A stretch of DNA of 64,000 bases. Origin: Oscheius sp. JU75 (taxonomy: Eukaryota > Nematoda > Chromadorea > Rhabditida > Rhabditidae). Location: assembly GCA_037178855.1 (NCBI GenBank), contig JASJZC010000007.1, positions 4,650,001-4,714,000 of the forward strand, in the 5' to 3' direction. The notes beneath the pieces are model-generated. The model saw only the letters and a list, made by a program, of their open reading frames with translations. It was not told the origin of the DNA and did no database searches. Within the stretch, counting starts at the first letter, position 1, and every line of letters starts with the position of its first letter. A program made the translations under genes and the position numbers. This document shows positions 11,400 through 25,105 of the stretch, piece by piece.

Positions 11400-14200
11400 T
11401 TCCAAGCAAGCCGAAAAAGTAAAGAAAGATGAGAAAGGTAGGAAACAGTGACTTGAACCGACCCGAATCGGTCTTTTTGTAGGCACCTCGCGCAATTTTT
11501 TGAGTGCGATAGCCATCGCAGCTTGTAATCATCAGATAAGGCGTAAAGTTACCCAGGCAGAACCAGCTATAGCAGCAAACAAAGTACTCCATTTTTCTCA
11601 AGCAAGAGAAGTGGACACCATTAAGCAAGTGGCCAGTGGACACGGTGATTGATAGATACATGGATATGGATAAGGAAGGGAGAGGACTCTACGAAAAACA
11701 AGAATATCTTCTGAGAAGACAGGACAGCTGCTTAGCGCAAGCGCCGAATGCCAATCCTGTCCGACTGTAGCCGGTGCTTACGATTTATGGGCGGGCCTCC
11801 CGGTGCCTGCTTCATCCACCCCGAGGTGAAGATCAGAGGTTTCCTAAAAGTACTTCTCCTTTTTGACCATCGGTCCAAAATCGGATCCTCCCTCTTCTGG
11901 AAAAACCGAACAATCCTCTAACACAGATTGATGTCTTTGCCATTGGTGACCGTGCAAATATTCGACAGGTGCTTGCATCAACCTTGCATTCTGTTCCGTC
12001 ATTTAAAAATCCTATCTCTGAAGATTTTTTTTTTCGAGCGTTCGAAAAAGGTGTACTAGTATACGCATAAAAATTGGAAAGCAGATGGAAAGAAAAAGCG
12101 AACACCAACACATTGGTTGCTTAAATGCAGGTGCATCCTACAAAGGAAATCCTCCCCGTCATAAAATTTTGGCCAATTAGAGCTGAAACAGGAGATAGTT
12201 CGCAAATGGTGAAAAGAGGCTACTCGCTGAGGAGGAAACGAATTGAAACAGTGAAAGACTGAGATAAATCTTGGAACGAGGAAAGAAGAAAGGATTGATG
12301 CTGAGATCGGAGATGGATCCGGTCGCTTTGACCCTTGTTCATTACCTACAAGACAGGATGCTTGCGACTTAACTTACCTACGAGTAGTGGTAAATAGAAA
12401 GAGGTCCTTCACGTTATTTGAGCTTGTCCAGACCTGACAGGAATGATGGACGAGAACAAGAATAGCTTACTGGTTTAATGATGCGTTGTTATTTTGTTCC
12501 CCCATGTCTTACGTCGAACTTTTGCCCTTGATATTCTTTTTGAAAAATTTGTATCGAATCGAATGAAAGCGCTGACACGTCTTAACCCATAGCGGGATAT
12601 TTCAATGCGGCCGATCCCATTAGGAAACGATTGGAAAACGATCTTCGAGATTCTCGAAAAATCCGTTTTTGTTCTTTTTTTTGCGCCGAAAATTTCCTTT
12701 CTTCGGCACTTTGCACGGAGAAGAGAAAGCACTTTCCTATGAAGAGAGGATAGCGAGAAGAATGAACTAGGCTTTATCAGAGCAGACCTAAGATCTGACA
12801 GAAGGACTAAGACTGTCTTGAGATCTCGTCGCCTTTACCAGCCCTTATAAGTGTATCTCTTAATCCTTGTCACTTTTTGTAATCACTCCTCAGGTTGTAA
12901 TGATTGCTACCTGCCACTGTCAGGAATCCCTGTCTGCAGCGATGTCACCTAACCCTGTTTTGTGCTTCCTTGTTGCAAATAAACAGGCCGGATGCACTTT
13001 TTGCCGCCAATATGAGTATCAGTGTAAGGATTCGCTGAGGGTTTCGGATTAATGACGTAAGATCTAAAAAAAACCGAAACACGTCACGAGCGCTTTTTGC
13101 TTTTTCTAGTATGAAATTTAATAAGTTAGTAATTCGAGGCTAATGAGACGTAATTTTCAAGCATCACAATACTCTTTTCAGCTTGAATGCTTTTGTTCAG
13201 TGCCGTTCCAGATACAATGCCAGATCGAGAACTCCTTGCCACTCATAGTGAGGCAAGTTGATAAGCTGCTATTTTTCTCCGTGTGCTAATTGGTTCGAAA
13301 CATGAATATCTCGCAGGACCAGTCGGCTTATCCCCGTCCACCTTCACCCCCAGCTTCTTCGATGAGAAGGAATCGATTTGGCGCTCCCTGAAATAAACAA
13401 AGTTTTGACTCGAGCCCGAAAACGGAAACAAGTCGCTTTTGTTCATCTCTGCAGAGAAAAAGATCATTTGATTAAGCTCCGTAGTTTAGGATGTACACGA
13501 ATGACACCGTATGCGTACGCCAGACACCATGAATTCTCGTTCTTAATTCGGGCCGCTTTTTGTCGCCCGCAAGGCAACTTGTCGCTGTCCACTCGGATCT
13601 ATCAAGGAGCGCTTTTTCTTTTATCCTTCAGCTTACTGCCAGTCCTGCTGTCTGAAAACAGCAACGTGATATACGATTATTTTTCATTTTTCTTGTTGTC
13701 TGCACAACAAAATATACTATAAATGCTGATAAACTGGCCTACAAAACGAAAAAAGGACGTACTGGGGGCCAGCCTCAGACAGACCCAGAGAGGACTATTA
13801 TTACATTGAATGAACGGGGATGGGTCACAGATTGGAGATACAAGAATTCTTGGAGACAAACATGAGAATCAGTAATGTAACCCTCAGAGTGAGCTTGGTA
13901 TCATGAGGAGGAATAGAAAGTTCTGGAAAGGGAGAATACGAAATATAACAAGAACAATATCTGTACACCATGGAAGACAAAGGATCCGGGGCAATATTTG
14001 ACACATGGGCGACTCACAAAGCGGAAAAGGGTTTGAAAAGGGATGATATTGGTAGTATGTATAGAGTATATTGACCAACCGTTGTACAGTACAAGTAATA
14101 AAATAGCAGAGGGAAGAGCACTGATGGTGCACCGGAAGTTTCAGTTACCGATATGGGCAGTCTTATTGAATCATTGAGGTAGTTCCTCAGTATGGAGCAA
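11400..14200. other. No supported gene (2.8 kb)
   Basis: Both strands hold only short unrelated open frames without splice-supported continuation or family resemblance. I see no RNA gene or clear repeat. It probably contains upstream sequence of the ground-like gene and 3' flank of the PP4R3 gene. Confidence 0.5.
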
Positions 14201-14205
14201 TAGAG

Positions 14206-17200
14206 TTATTCATCTGGATGGGCGATTTCTACAGATTCGGGTCTTTCACCGTCAACATTGTTCAAAAGGCCATAGTCTTCCACACGACAATAAATAGGAT
14301 CAGTTCTGAAGTTCAAGATTTAAAAAGCGATTCGAATTTTAGCTCACTGTCTTAAACCGGCTTTTTTCATGGCTTCCCTGGCTTCAGCTCCGTTATATGA
14401 AGTGAGATCAAACAAGTCGGTTGAGCTTAAAATCCATGGTTACGCAATTGTAGCAGGATAAACATACTTGATATCATGAGATTTCTCTTCGTCATGATGA
14501 GAACTGTGTCCGTTCGTTAGAGAACCGATCGCTTTTAACCTCTTGGTGCTAAGATCTAAACTTTCGTTGCTCTCATCTTCAAAATCGTTGGCTAATTGGC
14601 GCTTCAGACTCCTGTTGTTCTCGTCACTATCACCGGATGTTGATGAAACCGAGTCTTCGCCATTTGGAGAGGTGGACTTTGGCATGTTAGAGTCTCCTAA
14701 AAGGCAAAAGTTACAAAGTTAGTGAAATGCTTACTTTTTCCGCTATCAGGACTACCCGTTGAGGATGATGGGATAGAATCGGCTGAATTGCTGTTCTCAT
14801 CTTCATCCTCATCCGACGATGATCCGTCGTAGTCGACCAAAGGCTGCAAAAAGCCAGTTATTTCATGGTCATATCGCCGTAACTCACTCTTAACACACTA
14901 ATTTGACCGTTGCTTGGACCCGATGGAGTGGATTTTCCGCTCTGTGAAGATGAGACTTCATCGTCTCTCAGCGAAGGCGACGGTGTTCGTGATCTATCCT
15001 CGGATCCTACTCGGATCACAATCTTCGATTGGAGCCTCTCGATTGGAGCCACAAGATGGTTGGAGAAGACCGAGCTTTCGTCGTCATCAAAGGCGTTTTT
15101 CCTCTTGAGGATGCTGGGCAAGAGAAGTTCAGTCTTCTTCGGAACATCATCGTCTTCATCATCACAAGGAGTCTCCTCATCGTCCTCGGCTTCAAGCCAT
15201 TGATCTTCCTGAAAGTTTGATACTGAAAGAGCAACTGTATAAACTTACAAAGCGTTGAGCCAGGTTTTCATTGGAAGTACTAGGTGCGGGTCTTCCATTG
15301 GGTGCTCTCTCCTTCTCAGCAACCAGATCGTAACGGGTCTTCATGAGATTAAAGATATTAACGTAGTCAACCGCCAGGAGTTGCTCTGCATGATTTTCAA
15401 TGACGTAACGGATGAGTATTTTTATATCTTCCTAAATCGAGGCTAATTACAGTGCGAAAAACAAATTATTTACCGTACGGATGTACTCGAAAAGCTCCAA
15501 AACTGCCGAGTTCAGCAGATTGTAGCGAGCACCATTCCTCTCGAAACACTGGACCACCTTGTCGAGAACTCTTGCCCTAACTATATAGCGATTGTAGTTG
15601 TCATCCTTTTGTCCGATTACACTGCGAAGTGTCTTCAAGGCAGCTGCAACCGAACGGGTATCAGTTTACGGGCGAAAAACTCACTGAGCACGAGGAAGTG
15701 ATGTCTGCTCTTCAAGCCGACCAGCACCTTGTTCATGAGATCGTTCATGACAACATGTGATCTCATATTGTATGAATGGGTCTCAATGCAGAAGCATAAC
15801 ATTTTCACTACTAGCGCTGTAGCATTAGCGGTATGGTAGTCGTCTGAAATGTTTTCTGTTCAAGATCATTTCAATAATCACCTTTCTTCAAGTTGTCGTT
15901 CTCAATGTTCTCCAGAAGCGGCCTGATCATGGTTTTGAAAGACATCTGGTAAAAAAGATTGATGAACTCGTGTCTGTCCGCTTTTTGTAGAGACGAAACC
16001 ACGGTATCCATATCGAGCAGAGACCTCAGAATCTGTAACAGATAAATGTCAATTTGTCAATCAAAGCTTCTTACGTTCGTGACCTGGTTGGCTGAGCTGA
16101 GTTCGACATCACGATCGGTATGCATGGCTTCCATGAGCTGGTTGATGAGTACTTCTTTCTGAAATACCGAAGTTAAGCTTGACGTTTGTGACGTGCACCG
16201 CATGCACGCAAATTGCTTGTTTTTCTACGGCAAACCGGCCTACATGCAGAGTGGTAAAAACGAAAAAAGTACTGACCTCAGTCTTGTTCTTTGCTTGCTT
16301 GATGAAATACTCGCGGACGAGTTGAGGATTGTGCTCGACTAGTCTGTTCAATAGCTGAAAAAAAAATTTGGCCAAGAACAGACGCAGAACTACCTCTATA
16401 ATAGTGGCCTTGATGGTAGGGTCGGATGACTGAAGACACGGTTCGACAGTTCCGAGTATATCACAGTTGAAGAGTCCCTTCAGGATACTTTCCTTCTGTT
16501 GAACTCCACTAGCCGGGAACGACTGACTCAAACTCAGAAACTCTTTCAAAAATTGAACCAGATCCCTCCGTCTTGCCAAGGTAATCGTACAAGATTTCAG
16601 TTGGATAAACAACTCTCGCATGAACGTCTCATTGCTCTGAACAATCGTACTCAAATCTATATTTGGAAACGCATACCTGAAGGCCAGTGCAGATATCGAC
16701 TCGGAGAAAAAACAAGTAACTGTTCAAGGCACCCATGAGGTTCTCCTCGAACAGAGAAGGCGCAGGTAGACAGACATCTTGGATATACTGTACCCGATAC
16801 ACCTTGTGGATCTTCTCGCTGAATTCGAAAGTGATTTCTAGAAAAGTGCAAGCTTACGTGATCTCGCAGTCAGCAATGGGAAGGACTTCTTTGAACTGAG
16901 CTTTGTCGTAAAGAAATTCTCGGTGCCTTTTGGGACGCTCGTGTGCCGGATCATATTCGAGCATACCGATGACTTCTTTTAAATACTGATCCTCGAAAAG
17001 AATCTGAAGCGATGCGTAACATCCATTGCAAAGTTTACATACGTCATGGATATTGGACCTATTCATAAGGATGCAATTTTTGGTGATGTTGTAAAGAAAA
17101 TGTAGAGCTGTGGTGTCATCTTGTCTCTCAGCCTGTGAGAAGATGTCAATAATCTTGGGGATCATTCTGAAAATGGGGGTCAGCTTTATCAATGACAAAA

Positions 17201-18070
17201 ACTGACTCTTCCTTCTCGATGGCATTACTCATTTTCTCTCTCCTTTCATTGTTCTGGAGATGGTAAGTTATAGCCCTGTCCAGATCTTGAAGTTTGTCTT
17301 TTAAAATCGGCGGTATCCGTATTCTTCGGTCGATTATAGAATCTTCGTCTTCCACTTGCTCTTCAAAGCTGCTATCCTGCAGAACATCGCAATTAAGATG
17401 AAAAGTAACAAACTCACTCCTTCGTTAGGATCTTTGCCTTGAACTTCACAAACTTTTGCCCAAATTTCTTCACATCCTGTCTTCTCTTGAAAACTCAGGG
17501 CTAGATCACAAGTTTCACTTTCAGACCAGACTATTAATGTTTCCTAAACAGAAGTTACTACTAACAACATAAAATACTCACTTGTTGTTTTTGATACACA
17601 GTATCCATTAAAATTTTAGATTCCAATATATTTTTCTCTGAAAATTATCGATTGTGGCTTTGTAAAATCATCAACAACTCACCAGCGGCTTCCAGCCGCA
17701 CAATTAAAACGTAGGCATTTTGGTTAGGAACTTGGACACAGGCGACATGGCCTGTCCCTCTGTCGTCCCACGTCCGTTGTTCACATAATACATATAATTT
17801 CACCCGATTCCTCGCTGTCTTAAATAAGATTTGCAACAAAAAAGAGGAAACGTACTCTTGAAACTTCAACGTCGTCTAATTCATTTGGACCTTGAGTTAG
17901 AGAGGGAAAATCTCCATCCGTTGGTTCATCATCAGAATTGGTTTCCTCTTCTTCCTAGATGTAACTCGTAAAGTGGGTAGATCAAAAAAGTTTGTCGGAA
18001 AAAGAGCAAAACTCACCCCGTACGGAGGACTCCCCTTATTTGACTGTGTCTCGTCATCACTATCTGACAT
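14206..18070 (-). CDS. smk-1: Protein phosphatase 4 regulatory subunit 3 (SMEK/SMK-1 family)
   Basis: Regulatory subunit of the PP4 Ser/Thr phosphatase. In C. elegans SMK-1 acts in the nucleus with DAF-16 in stress and longevity control and in the DNA-damage response. About a dozen minus-strand exons are colinear with the family. The acidic N-terminus starts at the ATG at 18070 ([18 protein letters not shown]). An EVH1/PH-like domain follows ([20 protein letters not shown], then [13 protein letters not shown]). The SMK-1 domain and helical repeats run from about 17300 down to 15450 ([48 protein letters not shown]). The C-terminal third is acidic and Ser-rich with KRLK-type basic patches ([14 protein letters not shown]), consistent with nuclear localisation. 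The stop follows AHPDE at 14206. Introns are short and length is close to the family norm. It is divergent from the CHMP5 gene, about 1 kb apart. No sign of damage. Confidence 0.95.
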
Positions 18071-18439
18071 CGCACAGCAATCTGAAAAGAAAAATGTACG
18101 TGGGAACCGGGACGAGACACGAAAAAGCGCGGGAATTTATGACCGGAAGTTGTTTTCTGTGGTAAAGATAATTTTTCTCACGGTAAATAATTGAGAGTGA
18201 CGTCAATGGAAAGTGGACGGAAATGAGAACAAAAAGAGACTGTACAATCAAAAGTTTCGAAACGGTTTAACGTTACGTCATAGTGCGTGAAAGTCACGTG
18301 ATGGTAAGTGTGAAAAAGTATGCCTAGAGACAGTTAATTGGAACAGAAAAAAAAGAAAAAAGAAGAGCTCTGGTAGGTGAATATATACCAACTCATTGAT
18401 ATCAGACAGTGCTTGTTTCGAAAATAAGAGCAAAACAGT

Positions 18440-18510
18440 GACATCGCGTGGCCTCAGTGGCTAGATACGTGACTTCGGGTCGTAGTCCAGCTTGCACTCC
18501 ACTATGATTG
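18440..18510 (+). pseudogene. Degenerate tRNA-like sequence, Arg(UCG)-like
   Basis: The stretch has a good A-box-like element (TGGCCTCAGTGG) and an anticodon-arm-like TGACTTCGGGTC. Both resemble a nuclear tRNA-Arg with a TCG anticodon. The T arm is poor (GCTTGCACTCC instead of GGTTCGANTCC) and the acceptor stem does not pair well. It is best read as a decayed tRNA or a tRNA-derived element in the intergenic region between PP4R3 and CHMP5. A chance match remains possible. Confidence 0.35.
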
Positions 18511-19065
18511 ATTAAAACTCGAGCTTTTTGCCTGCCGATCTCTTTTCTTTGATTTTCGCCGCGAAAGTTCATAAACAATATGAAATAACCAAAGTTGAGC
18601 GGTTGCCAAATCGCTCTGGCAAAATGTCAGACCGTGTTGCGTCGAGGTCTTGGCGCGAAAACCGCGTCGCGTAGGTACGGTCGGTCAATATGAGTCATGC
18701 TCTATTGCGATTACGTAAGGCTATTTGAATGACAGTCTCTTCTCATAGATAGCTTCCTCCTTGAAGAGAAAACTATCTAGATCCACATAATATTCTTTTT
18801 TCTTTTAGCCAGCACTAAGGACCGAAGTAACTTCTTAGACATTTGGTCATCCTTTCCTTTATCTAACTTGTTTACTTGGCAAAATATCTCTCTATTTCAA
18901 AATAATCGATTATTTTGCGGAAGCACTTGCATTAACATTCAAGCAGCGAAAAAAAGCAAAAGCAGGCATCGCTCCAGCAGATTGCGAAGCTCCAATAGCT
19001 TTTTGTCTCAAGCAACTTGTTTAGCTCTTCAGTGTTTTTTCTTTCTAACATTTATACGTTTAGTG

Positions 19066-19914
19066 ATGAGACGCATATTTGGAACAGGAAAACAGCAGCC
19101 GACCCCAGATCTCAACGCCGCCATTCAAAATGTTGAGGCTCGTGGGGAAAGCATCGACAAGAAAATCGCCAAGGTTCGTTCGAAATATTTCTTATGATTT
19201 TTCTTTTTAGTTAGACGCAGACTTGGTGAAATTGAAGGATCAGATGAACAAGATGCGTGAGGGACCCAGTAAAAATCTTGTGAAACAGAAAGCGCTCAGG
19301 TTTGCTAACTGGTTTTCAGTTTAATTTGTCTTTTTAGAGTTTTGAAACAGAAGAGAATGTACGAGAGCCAGAAAGGAAATCTGGATCAGCAAGTGTTTAA
19401 CATGGATCAATCCAACTATGCTCTGCAAAGCATGAAAGACAACCAGGTCACAGTCTCAGCCATGAAGGATGGTCTGAAGGCTATGCAGAAGGAATACAAG
19501 AAAATGGATATCGGAAAAGTGAGTCATTATTTCTTTTTTCTGTTATTTTATTGATTTCAGATCGAAGATCTTCAAGATCAGATGGAGGATATGTTGGATA
19601 TGAACAACGAGATTCAAGAGGCGATGAGTCGTTCCTACGACACACCCGATGTGAGTCATTTTTACCTGTTTTTGTTAAGCCAATATTATGTTATTCATTT
19701 CTATATATTCCAATATCAGATCGATGAAGCAGATCTCGAAGCTGAGCTGGCCACATTGGGAGACGAGCTGGATCTTGGAGAAACTGATACTTCCTACCTC
19801 GACGAAGCACTCAGTGCTCCCGGAGTTCCTGCCAGCAAACCACAGAGTAACAGAGTCGCCGAAGGTCTCGAAGTTGACGAGTTCGGTTTGCCGAAGATTC
19901 CTGCCGCCATGTAA
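19066..19914 (+). CDS. vps-60: CHMP5/Vps60, ESCRT-III-related protein
   Basis: Cytosolic SNF7-family protein that acts late in ESCRT-III membrane scission and multivesicular-body sorting, recruiting the Vta1/Vps4 disassembly machinery. Five exons join in phase. The ATG at 19066 begins [20 protein letters not shown]. The basic helical core follows ([38 protein letters not shown]) with [20 protein letters not shown]. The acidic C-terminal region contains [36 protein letters not shown] and [12 protein letters not shown], ending at 19914. MRR-F-G at the start and the EFGLPKIP end are CHMP5 hallmarks, and length is near the usual 220 residues. The gene looks complete and intact. Its upstream neighbour on the opposite strand is the PP4R3 gene. 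Confidence 0.95.
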
Positions 19915-22900
19915 AAAGTCCTTTTTCTCGCGAATGTCATTGATATGCACCCATGTGAAACTTCTTAGTCGGTGATACGGGCGCCTTTCCATCGTCGTGT
20001 TGTATAAATGAATGAAACTGTACACTCGTCTACTGAACTCCATGAAATAGAAGGTCTTTTGCAGGGAAGGCTCGGAGTTTGCAGTTTTTGACACGCTGAA
20101 AGCTATTATGTAGACAAGTCCAAGTTAATCCGTCTTTTGTCTGGATAACTAAATGAACGCCACCAAATGTTACTTCCTCTTCTAAAACGGATTCAATTAC
20201 TCAAGACGTTTCCGTCTTTCTTGTCACCAACGCAGGTTGAGGTCTATTTACTTGTCGCTTTTATTGCAGCTGTCTAGTGAAATATATTGAAATATTCAGA
20301 ACATCTGTAAATCAGATAATTAGGCTACTCATGAGCTGAATCATGAATCAAACTTCATCTTAACCTTTCGTGAGGTTCACAGACTCATTATTAACTAACG
20401 AATGTTCGTTTACGTCATTCCCGCTGCCTTACCTGCCATTCGTTTTTCAAGCGAGCAATATTTTGCCCTAACTGGGCAGCTATCAACAAGAGTCTTCCAT
20501 ATTTTTCCCGCACATACTACCGGAAGCACACATGTACGAGCTGTTTGATTGCTCGCAAAGTGTTCAAGTTGTACTTTCCCAGCCCAGTTCCAGAAATCCT
20601 GATAGTGCCTTTTTTGTTGTTCTCTCGACTTGGCGAAATTTCAGCATAACAAAACATCTATTTCACGTTTTAATTTAAGAAGGTCATGAGATTCGCCAAT
20701 TAAAAGAGTTTAACGCATGGAAGCTAACAGTAATCTTTTTTTCGTACAAATAGGAAATTACTGTTAGTTTTCATGCATAAACTGTTTTGACTGGCAAATC
20801 TCAGAGCAACAGCTGTTCGATTTCTAAACTACGTGTGAAGATCAAAAAAGCTAAGCAATCATTATTAGAAAATGAAAATTCATCCATCCTCCTGTCTTTG
20901 GAATTCCGCACCGATGCCTTTAAGACAAATTGAACGTCGTCACCAAGTGGCGTTCTTGCGCCTTCAGGTCTCGCCGAAATTAGCTCTAACCTTCCACTCG
21001 TTTTTAATTGAAATATGCTTCAAAGCATATTGTATATTTGGGTCCCGCATAGGCAACAATCTCATGAGAACGCTAATCGAGTTAGATCGCCATAACCAAA
21101 ACATTCTTTCGCACGAGCTGCTGATTCAAGTTACATTTAAATTTTTTGGAAAAAATTAGGATGCCTTTTAACCTTACACGTGGGACAGCCCTTTTTAATG
21201 ACATGACAATGTTTTCAACGACCTAATTGAGTGAACTTTGTCGTCCGTCGTACCTAAACGTTTTTCTCTAGAGATATACTAATGATCATACTGGAGGGTC
21301 CAACGTTAAACTGGATTTCGTCCATTCAAGTTTTATTTTGTTAAAGTGCTTTCACATCAAAAAAAAGTCCAAGCTCCATCGAGTGCGGAAATTAGGTTCT
21401 CCTTGGTCACTATTAAAGACAATCTTCGAACGGGACTAGTCTCGGTTCGTAGTTGGCTAACAGCTGGAGTTCCTCAATAGACTCGACCAAAAGCTCAAAC
21501 TCGTTATTCACAGTCATCTTTTCCAAACACTAGCCTTGATAAAGAATCTTTTTGAACTGGTAGCTGACCTGTCATAAATCGAACACCGATTTTTTTTGTA
21601 TTTAAATTGTGTACAATACTGACTAAGAACGAATTCATATTACGGAACTTCTTAAGGTTCTACTTTTTTGTCGCAAGTGTCGAGTGTGTAGTGACATTTT
21701 TGAGTAATTGCCTTAGCATGCTCTCCAGTTTCACGTTTGTGGCTTTGAGTTGCGCACTTCGAATGACCTTCGATTTCAGTTCTTGTACAGATGTAGCCAA
21801 GTATTTTATAAAGAGCTTTAGACAAATCTTTCAGAGCAGTGTTCATGCACAGTGAACTTATTACTGCTAAAACGAGTCAATTTCTTACAAATGTTTCATG
21901 TATATGATGATGTTCATTGCTCTACTTGTTGACAGCATGTTCCTCTTGCAATTAGTTGACAAATAATCAAATTCCTTCATGAACCTTATGGCTGCTTTTT
22001 CCATCTTCGCTTTTGGATCGAGTCATTTGTCTCCGTTCACTCATATTTACCGACTAAGAAAGAACATGATTCAATAAGCGAAAGATGTTGCAAATTAAGT
22101 AGGAAATTTGAGTTTTTGACATTTTTCGTGAATTAGCTTCTTCCTCGTGTAATTTACAGGATTGGTTCACTCGCGAGAATGTTGTCTTTTCTGGCCACTC
22201 TTTATACGTGTACAGCCTTCCAATTACTGGATGAAGATACAGCGAGTAAACAATTTCTTGAGATCCCTAGTCACATAACAAACGGTTTTTTTCATAGATG
22301 CAAGTTGGGCTTCGGACCATACTGGCCCGGATGGAGTAACTTTTCCGTTTCAGTCAAACCCCGACTGGCGGCTGAGCCGCACGGTGCTAGCGCTAAAAAC
22401 AGGACGTTCAGAATATCCTTTTTGCTTTAGATCGATCTTTCTGTACTTGATAGTTCAGCGCAAAATTCACAAAGTTGCCATAAGTTTCAGGCACCTGGGG
22501 AGCCAAAACATTTTAATACACAATCTTCGTTTACTACAACGCATGTAGGCAAACCTCTACGTGAATATCTACAAGAAGTGTGCCCTTATTTTTAAAACCG
22601 TAGCTCTACAGCCCACGCTTAGACGTTCATTCTTTGGACCTCCCATTTCTTTTGAATAAGTTTCCAGTAGCAATTATCTGAATTAGTAGCAGAGTCTAAC
22701 CGAAAATTAGTAAAATGAGAGCTGAGTCTAAGAGCACCTCTTGATCCACTGACAGCTGACTGGTTTTACCGCACAAATGAAAGAAATCAGATCAGGAAAT
22801 GATTTGGGGCCCAATTTTTTATGCTCTCTATGACTCTTGGTCTTTAGCACCTATTGCCATTTGAGTTATGTGGTGATGCTGAATTAAAAATCTCCGATTT

Positions 22901-23640
22901 CCTCTCGTCAAGTATAGTCCCTTACTTCCAATCTTTGACCTACCCTGTGCACAACACAACTGTTTTAGAGAAGAATGCTTTATTGCTTGTTTTAAGAGAG
23001 GAAAAGTCTCGTATCATTAAAAAGAACTAAAGTTAAGAAACATCCATTATCGACAGGAGATTCTCCACGTTTGTTCCCAAATCCAGTTTCTCAGGATACA
23101 CACAAAGCGTCTATGTCAGTCTATTAGGGCTGTGAATTGTAGGTTTAGGCCTCTTACTACGACCAATATTTGAGCTATTGTTCTTCAGATTGCCAGTAAT
23201 CAAGCTTGTGCGCCATTTCCTCGAAAACTATGTTTTCCGTTAATTGATAAAGCAGTTGTCTCAATTCATTGCGACCATAAAGCTATTACTGTGATCTGAT
23301 TATGCTCCTTGCAACTGCAGTACCTTCTATTTCCAGTGGATTGTATGCTGGATTATCTAGCTTTCTATTTTTGCCAGTCACGGTTTAATAGCTCGCGAAT
23401 AGTTCTGGCACATGCACCCTTCTCAGACCGGACCTATTCAATCAAGAGCGCTGGCTTCAATCTAATACGTCTAAATATGCTTTGACTCGACTTCTATCAG
23501 TAGTTTTCTCCCTTATTCGACTTCCACATTTATTGTCAGCAATTTCGTTTTGCTTTCAAAAACCAACAATATCAAATCCCTTGGGCATCATATCTGCATC
23601 ATGATGCACACTTTTTTTCACATTGTTCAAATCTCGTTTT
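19915..23640. other. No supported gene (3.7 kb), AT-rich
   Basis: After the CHMP5 stop the sequence is AT-rich with only short unrelated open frames. The one structure I can point to is the imperfect inverted repeat at 20688-20802, listed separately. The right end probably includes the promoter of the GPCR gene at 23648. Confidence 0.5.
20688..20802. repeat. Imperfect inverted repeat with 22-nt spacer
   Basis: The arm 20688-20734 (gagattcgcc ... ctaacagtaat) is complementary to 20757-20802 (attactgttag ... ggcaaatctc). About 39 of 47 positions match, with one single-base indel. The spacer is T-rich. Transcribed, it would fold into a long hairpin. It could be a small non-autonomous inverted-repeat element or a hairpin RNA. 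No flanking target-site duplication was recognised. Confidence 0.6.
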
Positions 23641-23647
23641 TCAGAAT

Positions 23648-25105
23648 ATGGAAAAGGAGATTCTCGAGTATGAACAGTTTGACGAAGCCGATGATAAGCA
23701 GCTACAGCTGTTTTCAAGGATATGCACATTCGTAATGATCTTGATCTGCTTCCTGGGCTTGGTGGGAAACAGCCTTTCGCTGTCTGTCTACACAAGACCC
23801 AAGTTCAGAAAGAAGTGAGTATCAATTAGTTGAGAAATGGCCCTTGCTGTTCGAAATTGTAATCCGTAATCATACCTTTAGGTCCATCAACGTTCTTCTC
23901 TGCGCTCTATCCGCATCCGATCTCTGCGTCTGTTTTATTGCAATACCCGTGTTCAGTATATCCCACTTGAACGAACATCTGCCAGGCAAGCCATTATGAA
24001 TGATATAAATGTACTTTTTGAGGTTCTGAAAGAGTCACCGCACTGATTATGGTCTTCCTCTACCCAGTCGTCATAATGTTCCAGTCCATGTCCGTTTGGT
24101 TGCTTGTCGCCATCACGGTTGATCGATATCTTGCTGTCTGCCATCCCTTCTACTGCAGAAGTTATTGTACCAAGTCAGTTGCAATTCTTCTCAAGTAAAA
24201 CTCAGTTTTTGCAGAGGTCGAGCGATCATCATCGTGGCCATCACCGTGACGTTTTCGATAGCTTATAACCTTGTCCGATTCTGGGAGTTCAAGTACGTGG
24301 AGCATGAATCAGGTACAATTTTTAGCAGTACTGTGCAAAGTATAAGTTACAGGTGCTTTGGACAAACTAGTTCAGCCACAGCTTCGTTCCAATCCCACTT
24401 TCATGCTATGGTATCAAAACATTCTTACTCTGATTTCACAGTTCCTACTCCCAGTTGCGGTTTTACTGGTTTTGAATATACAGGTACTAAGCTTTTCCAG
24501 TCACTTTCAGAACAAGTCTTAGGTTGCTAGAACAATTATCGAAGCGAGTCACCAACGAGAGGGTCTGGTTGCATCTCAACGTCGGGAGCATAGCACTGCC
24601 AAAATGATGATCTACGTAGTCATTGGTTAGAATGGCCTTTAAACAACAAACACGAGTTTGTTCCAGTTTTCCTTGTTTGCTACACATTTTCCATCGTTCT
24701 GAACATTCTGGAAATAACAGATTCTTCGTTATTTCGACATCGTGTTGGCTATCTTCTCAACGATGTCAACAACATCCTGGTAGTCGTAAACTCATCTACG
24801 ACATTTCTGTTCTACGTTATATATTCTACTAGGTATGCTTGTTCCAGAGAACAAGGCTGAAGAATACTTTCAGGTATCGAAAACAACTGCGGACTTTATA
24901 TGGCATTAACTGGATTGTAGCACGCATTAGGTTTCGCAATACGAGGAAGAAAAACAGCAAGAGGAACGGAAGCTCGGATAATTACCGTCTCAAAGCCGAA
25001 GGTTGTCATTTTCCTGTTTTTAACTCAATGTGGATTTCAGGATCTTATTTGCGAAGCGAGGGGAACAAGTCCAACTACAGTGGTGTGTCAACGATGTCTA
25101 ATTGA
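23648..25105 (+). CDS. Rhodopsin-class neuropeptide GPCR (FMRFamide-receptor-like)
   Basis: Seven-transmembrane receptor of the plasma membrane, resembling nematode FMRFamide-peptide receptors (frpr type). The ATG at 23648 lies six bases after a splice acceptor, suggesting trans-splicing or a leader intron. About eight exons join in phase. TM1 is FVMILICFLGLVGNSLSLS, with the conserved GN. TM2 includes LLCALSASDLCVCFIAIP. TM3 ends in the DRY-type motif WLLVAITVDRYLAVCHPF. TM4 is AIIIVAITVTFSIAYN. TM5 is around FLLPVAVLLVLNIQ, TM6 around MIYVVIVFLVCYTFSIVLNI. TM7 has NDVNNILVVVNSSTTFLFYV then IYSTRYRKQL, where NSSTTFLFY replaces NPxxY. A basic, Ser-rich cytoplasmic tail ends SGVSTMSN at 25105. 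It converges on the NPYSW peptide precursor about 400 bp downstream. Confidence 0.9.
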
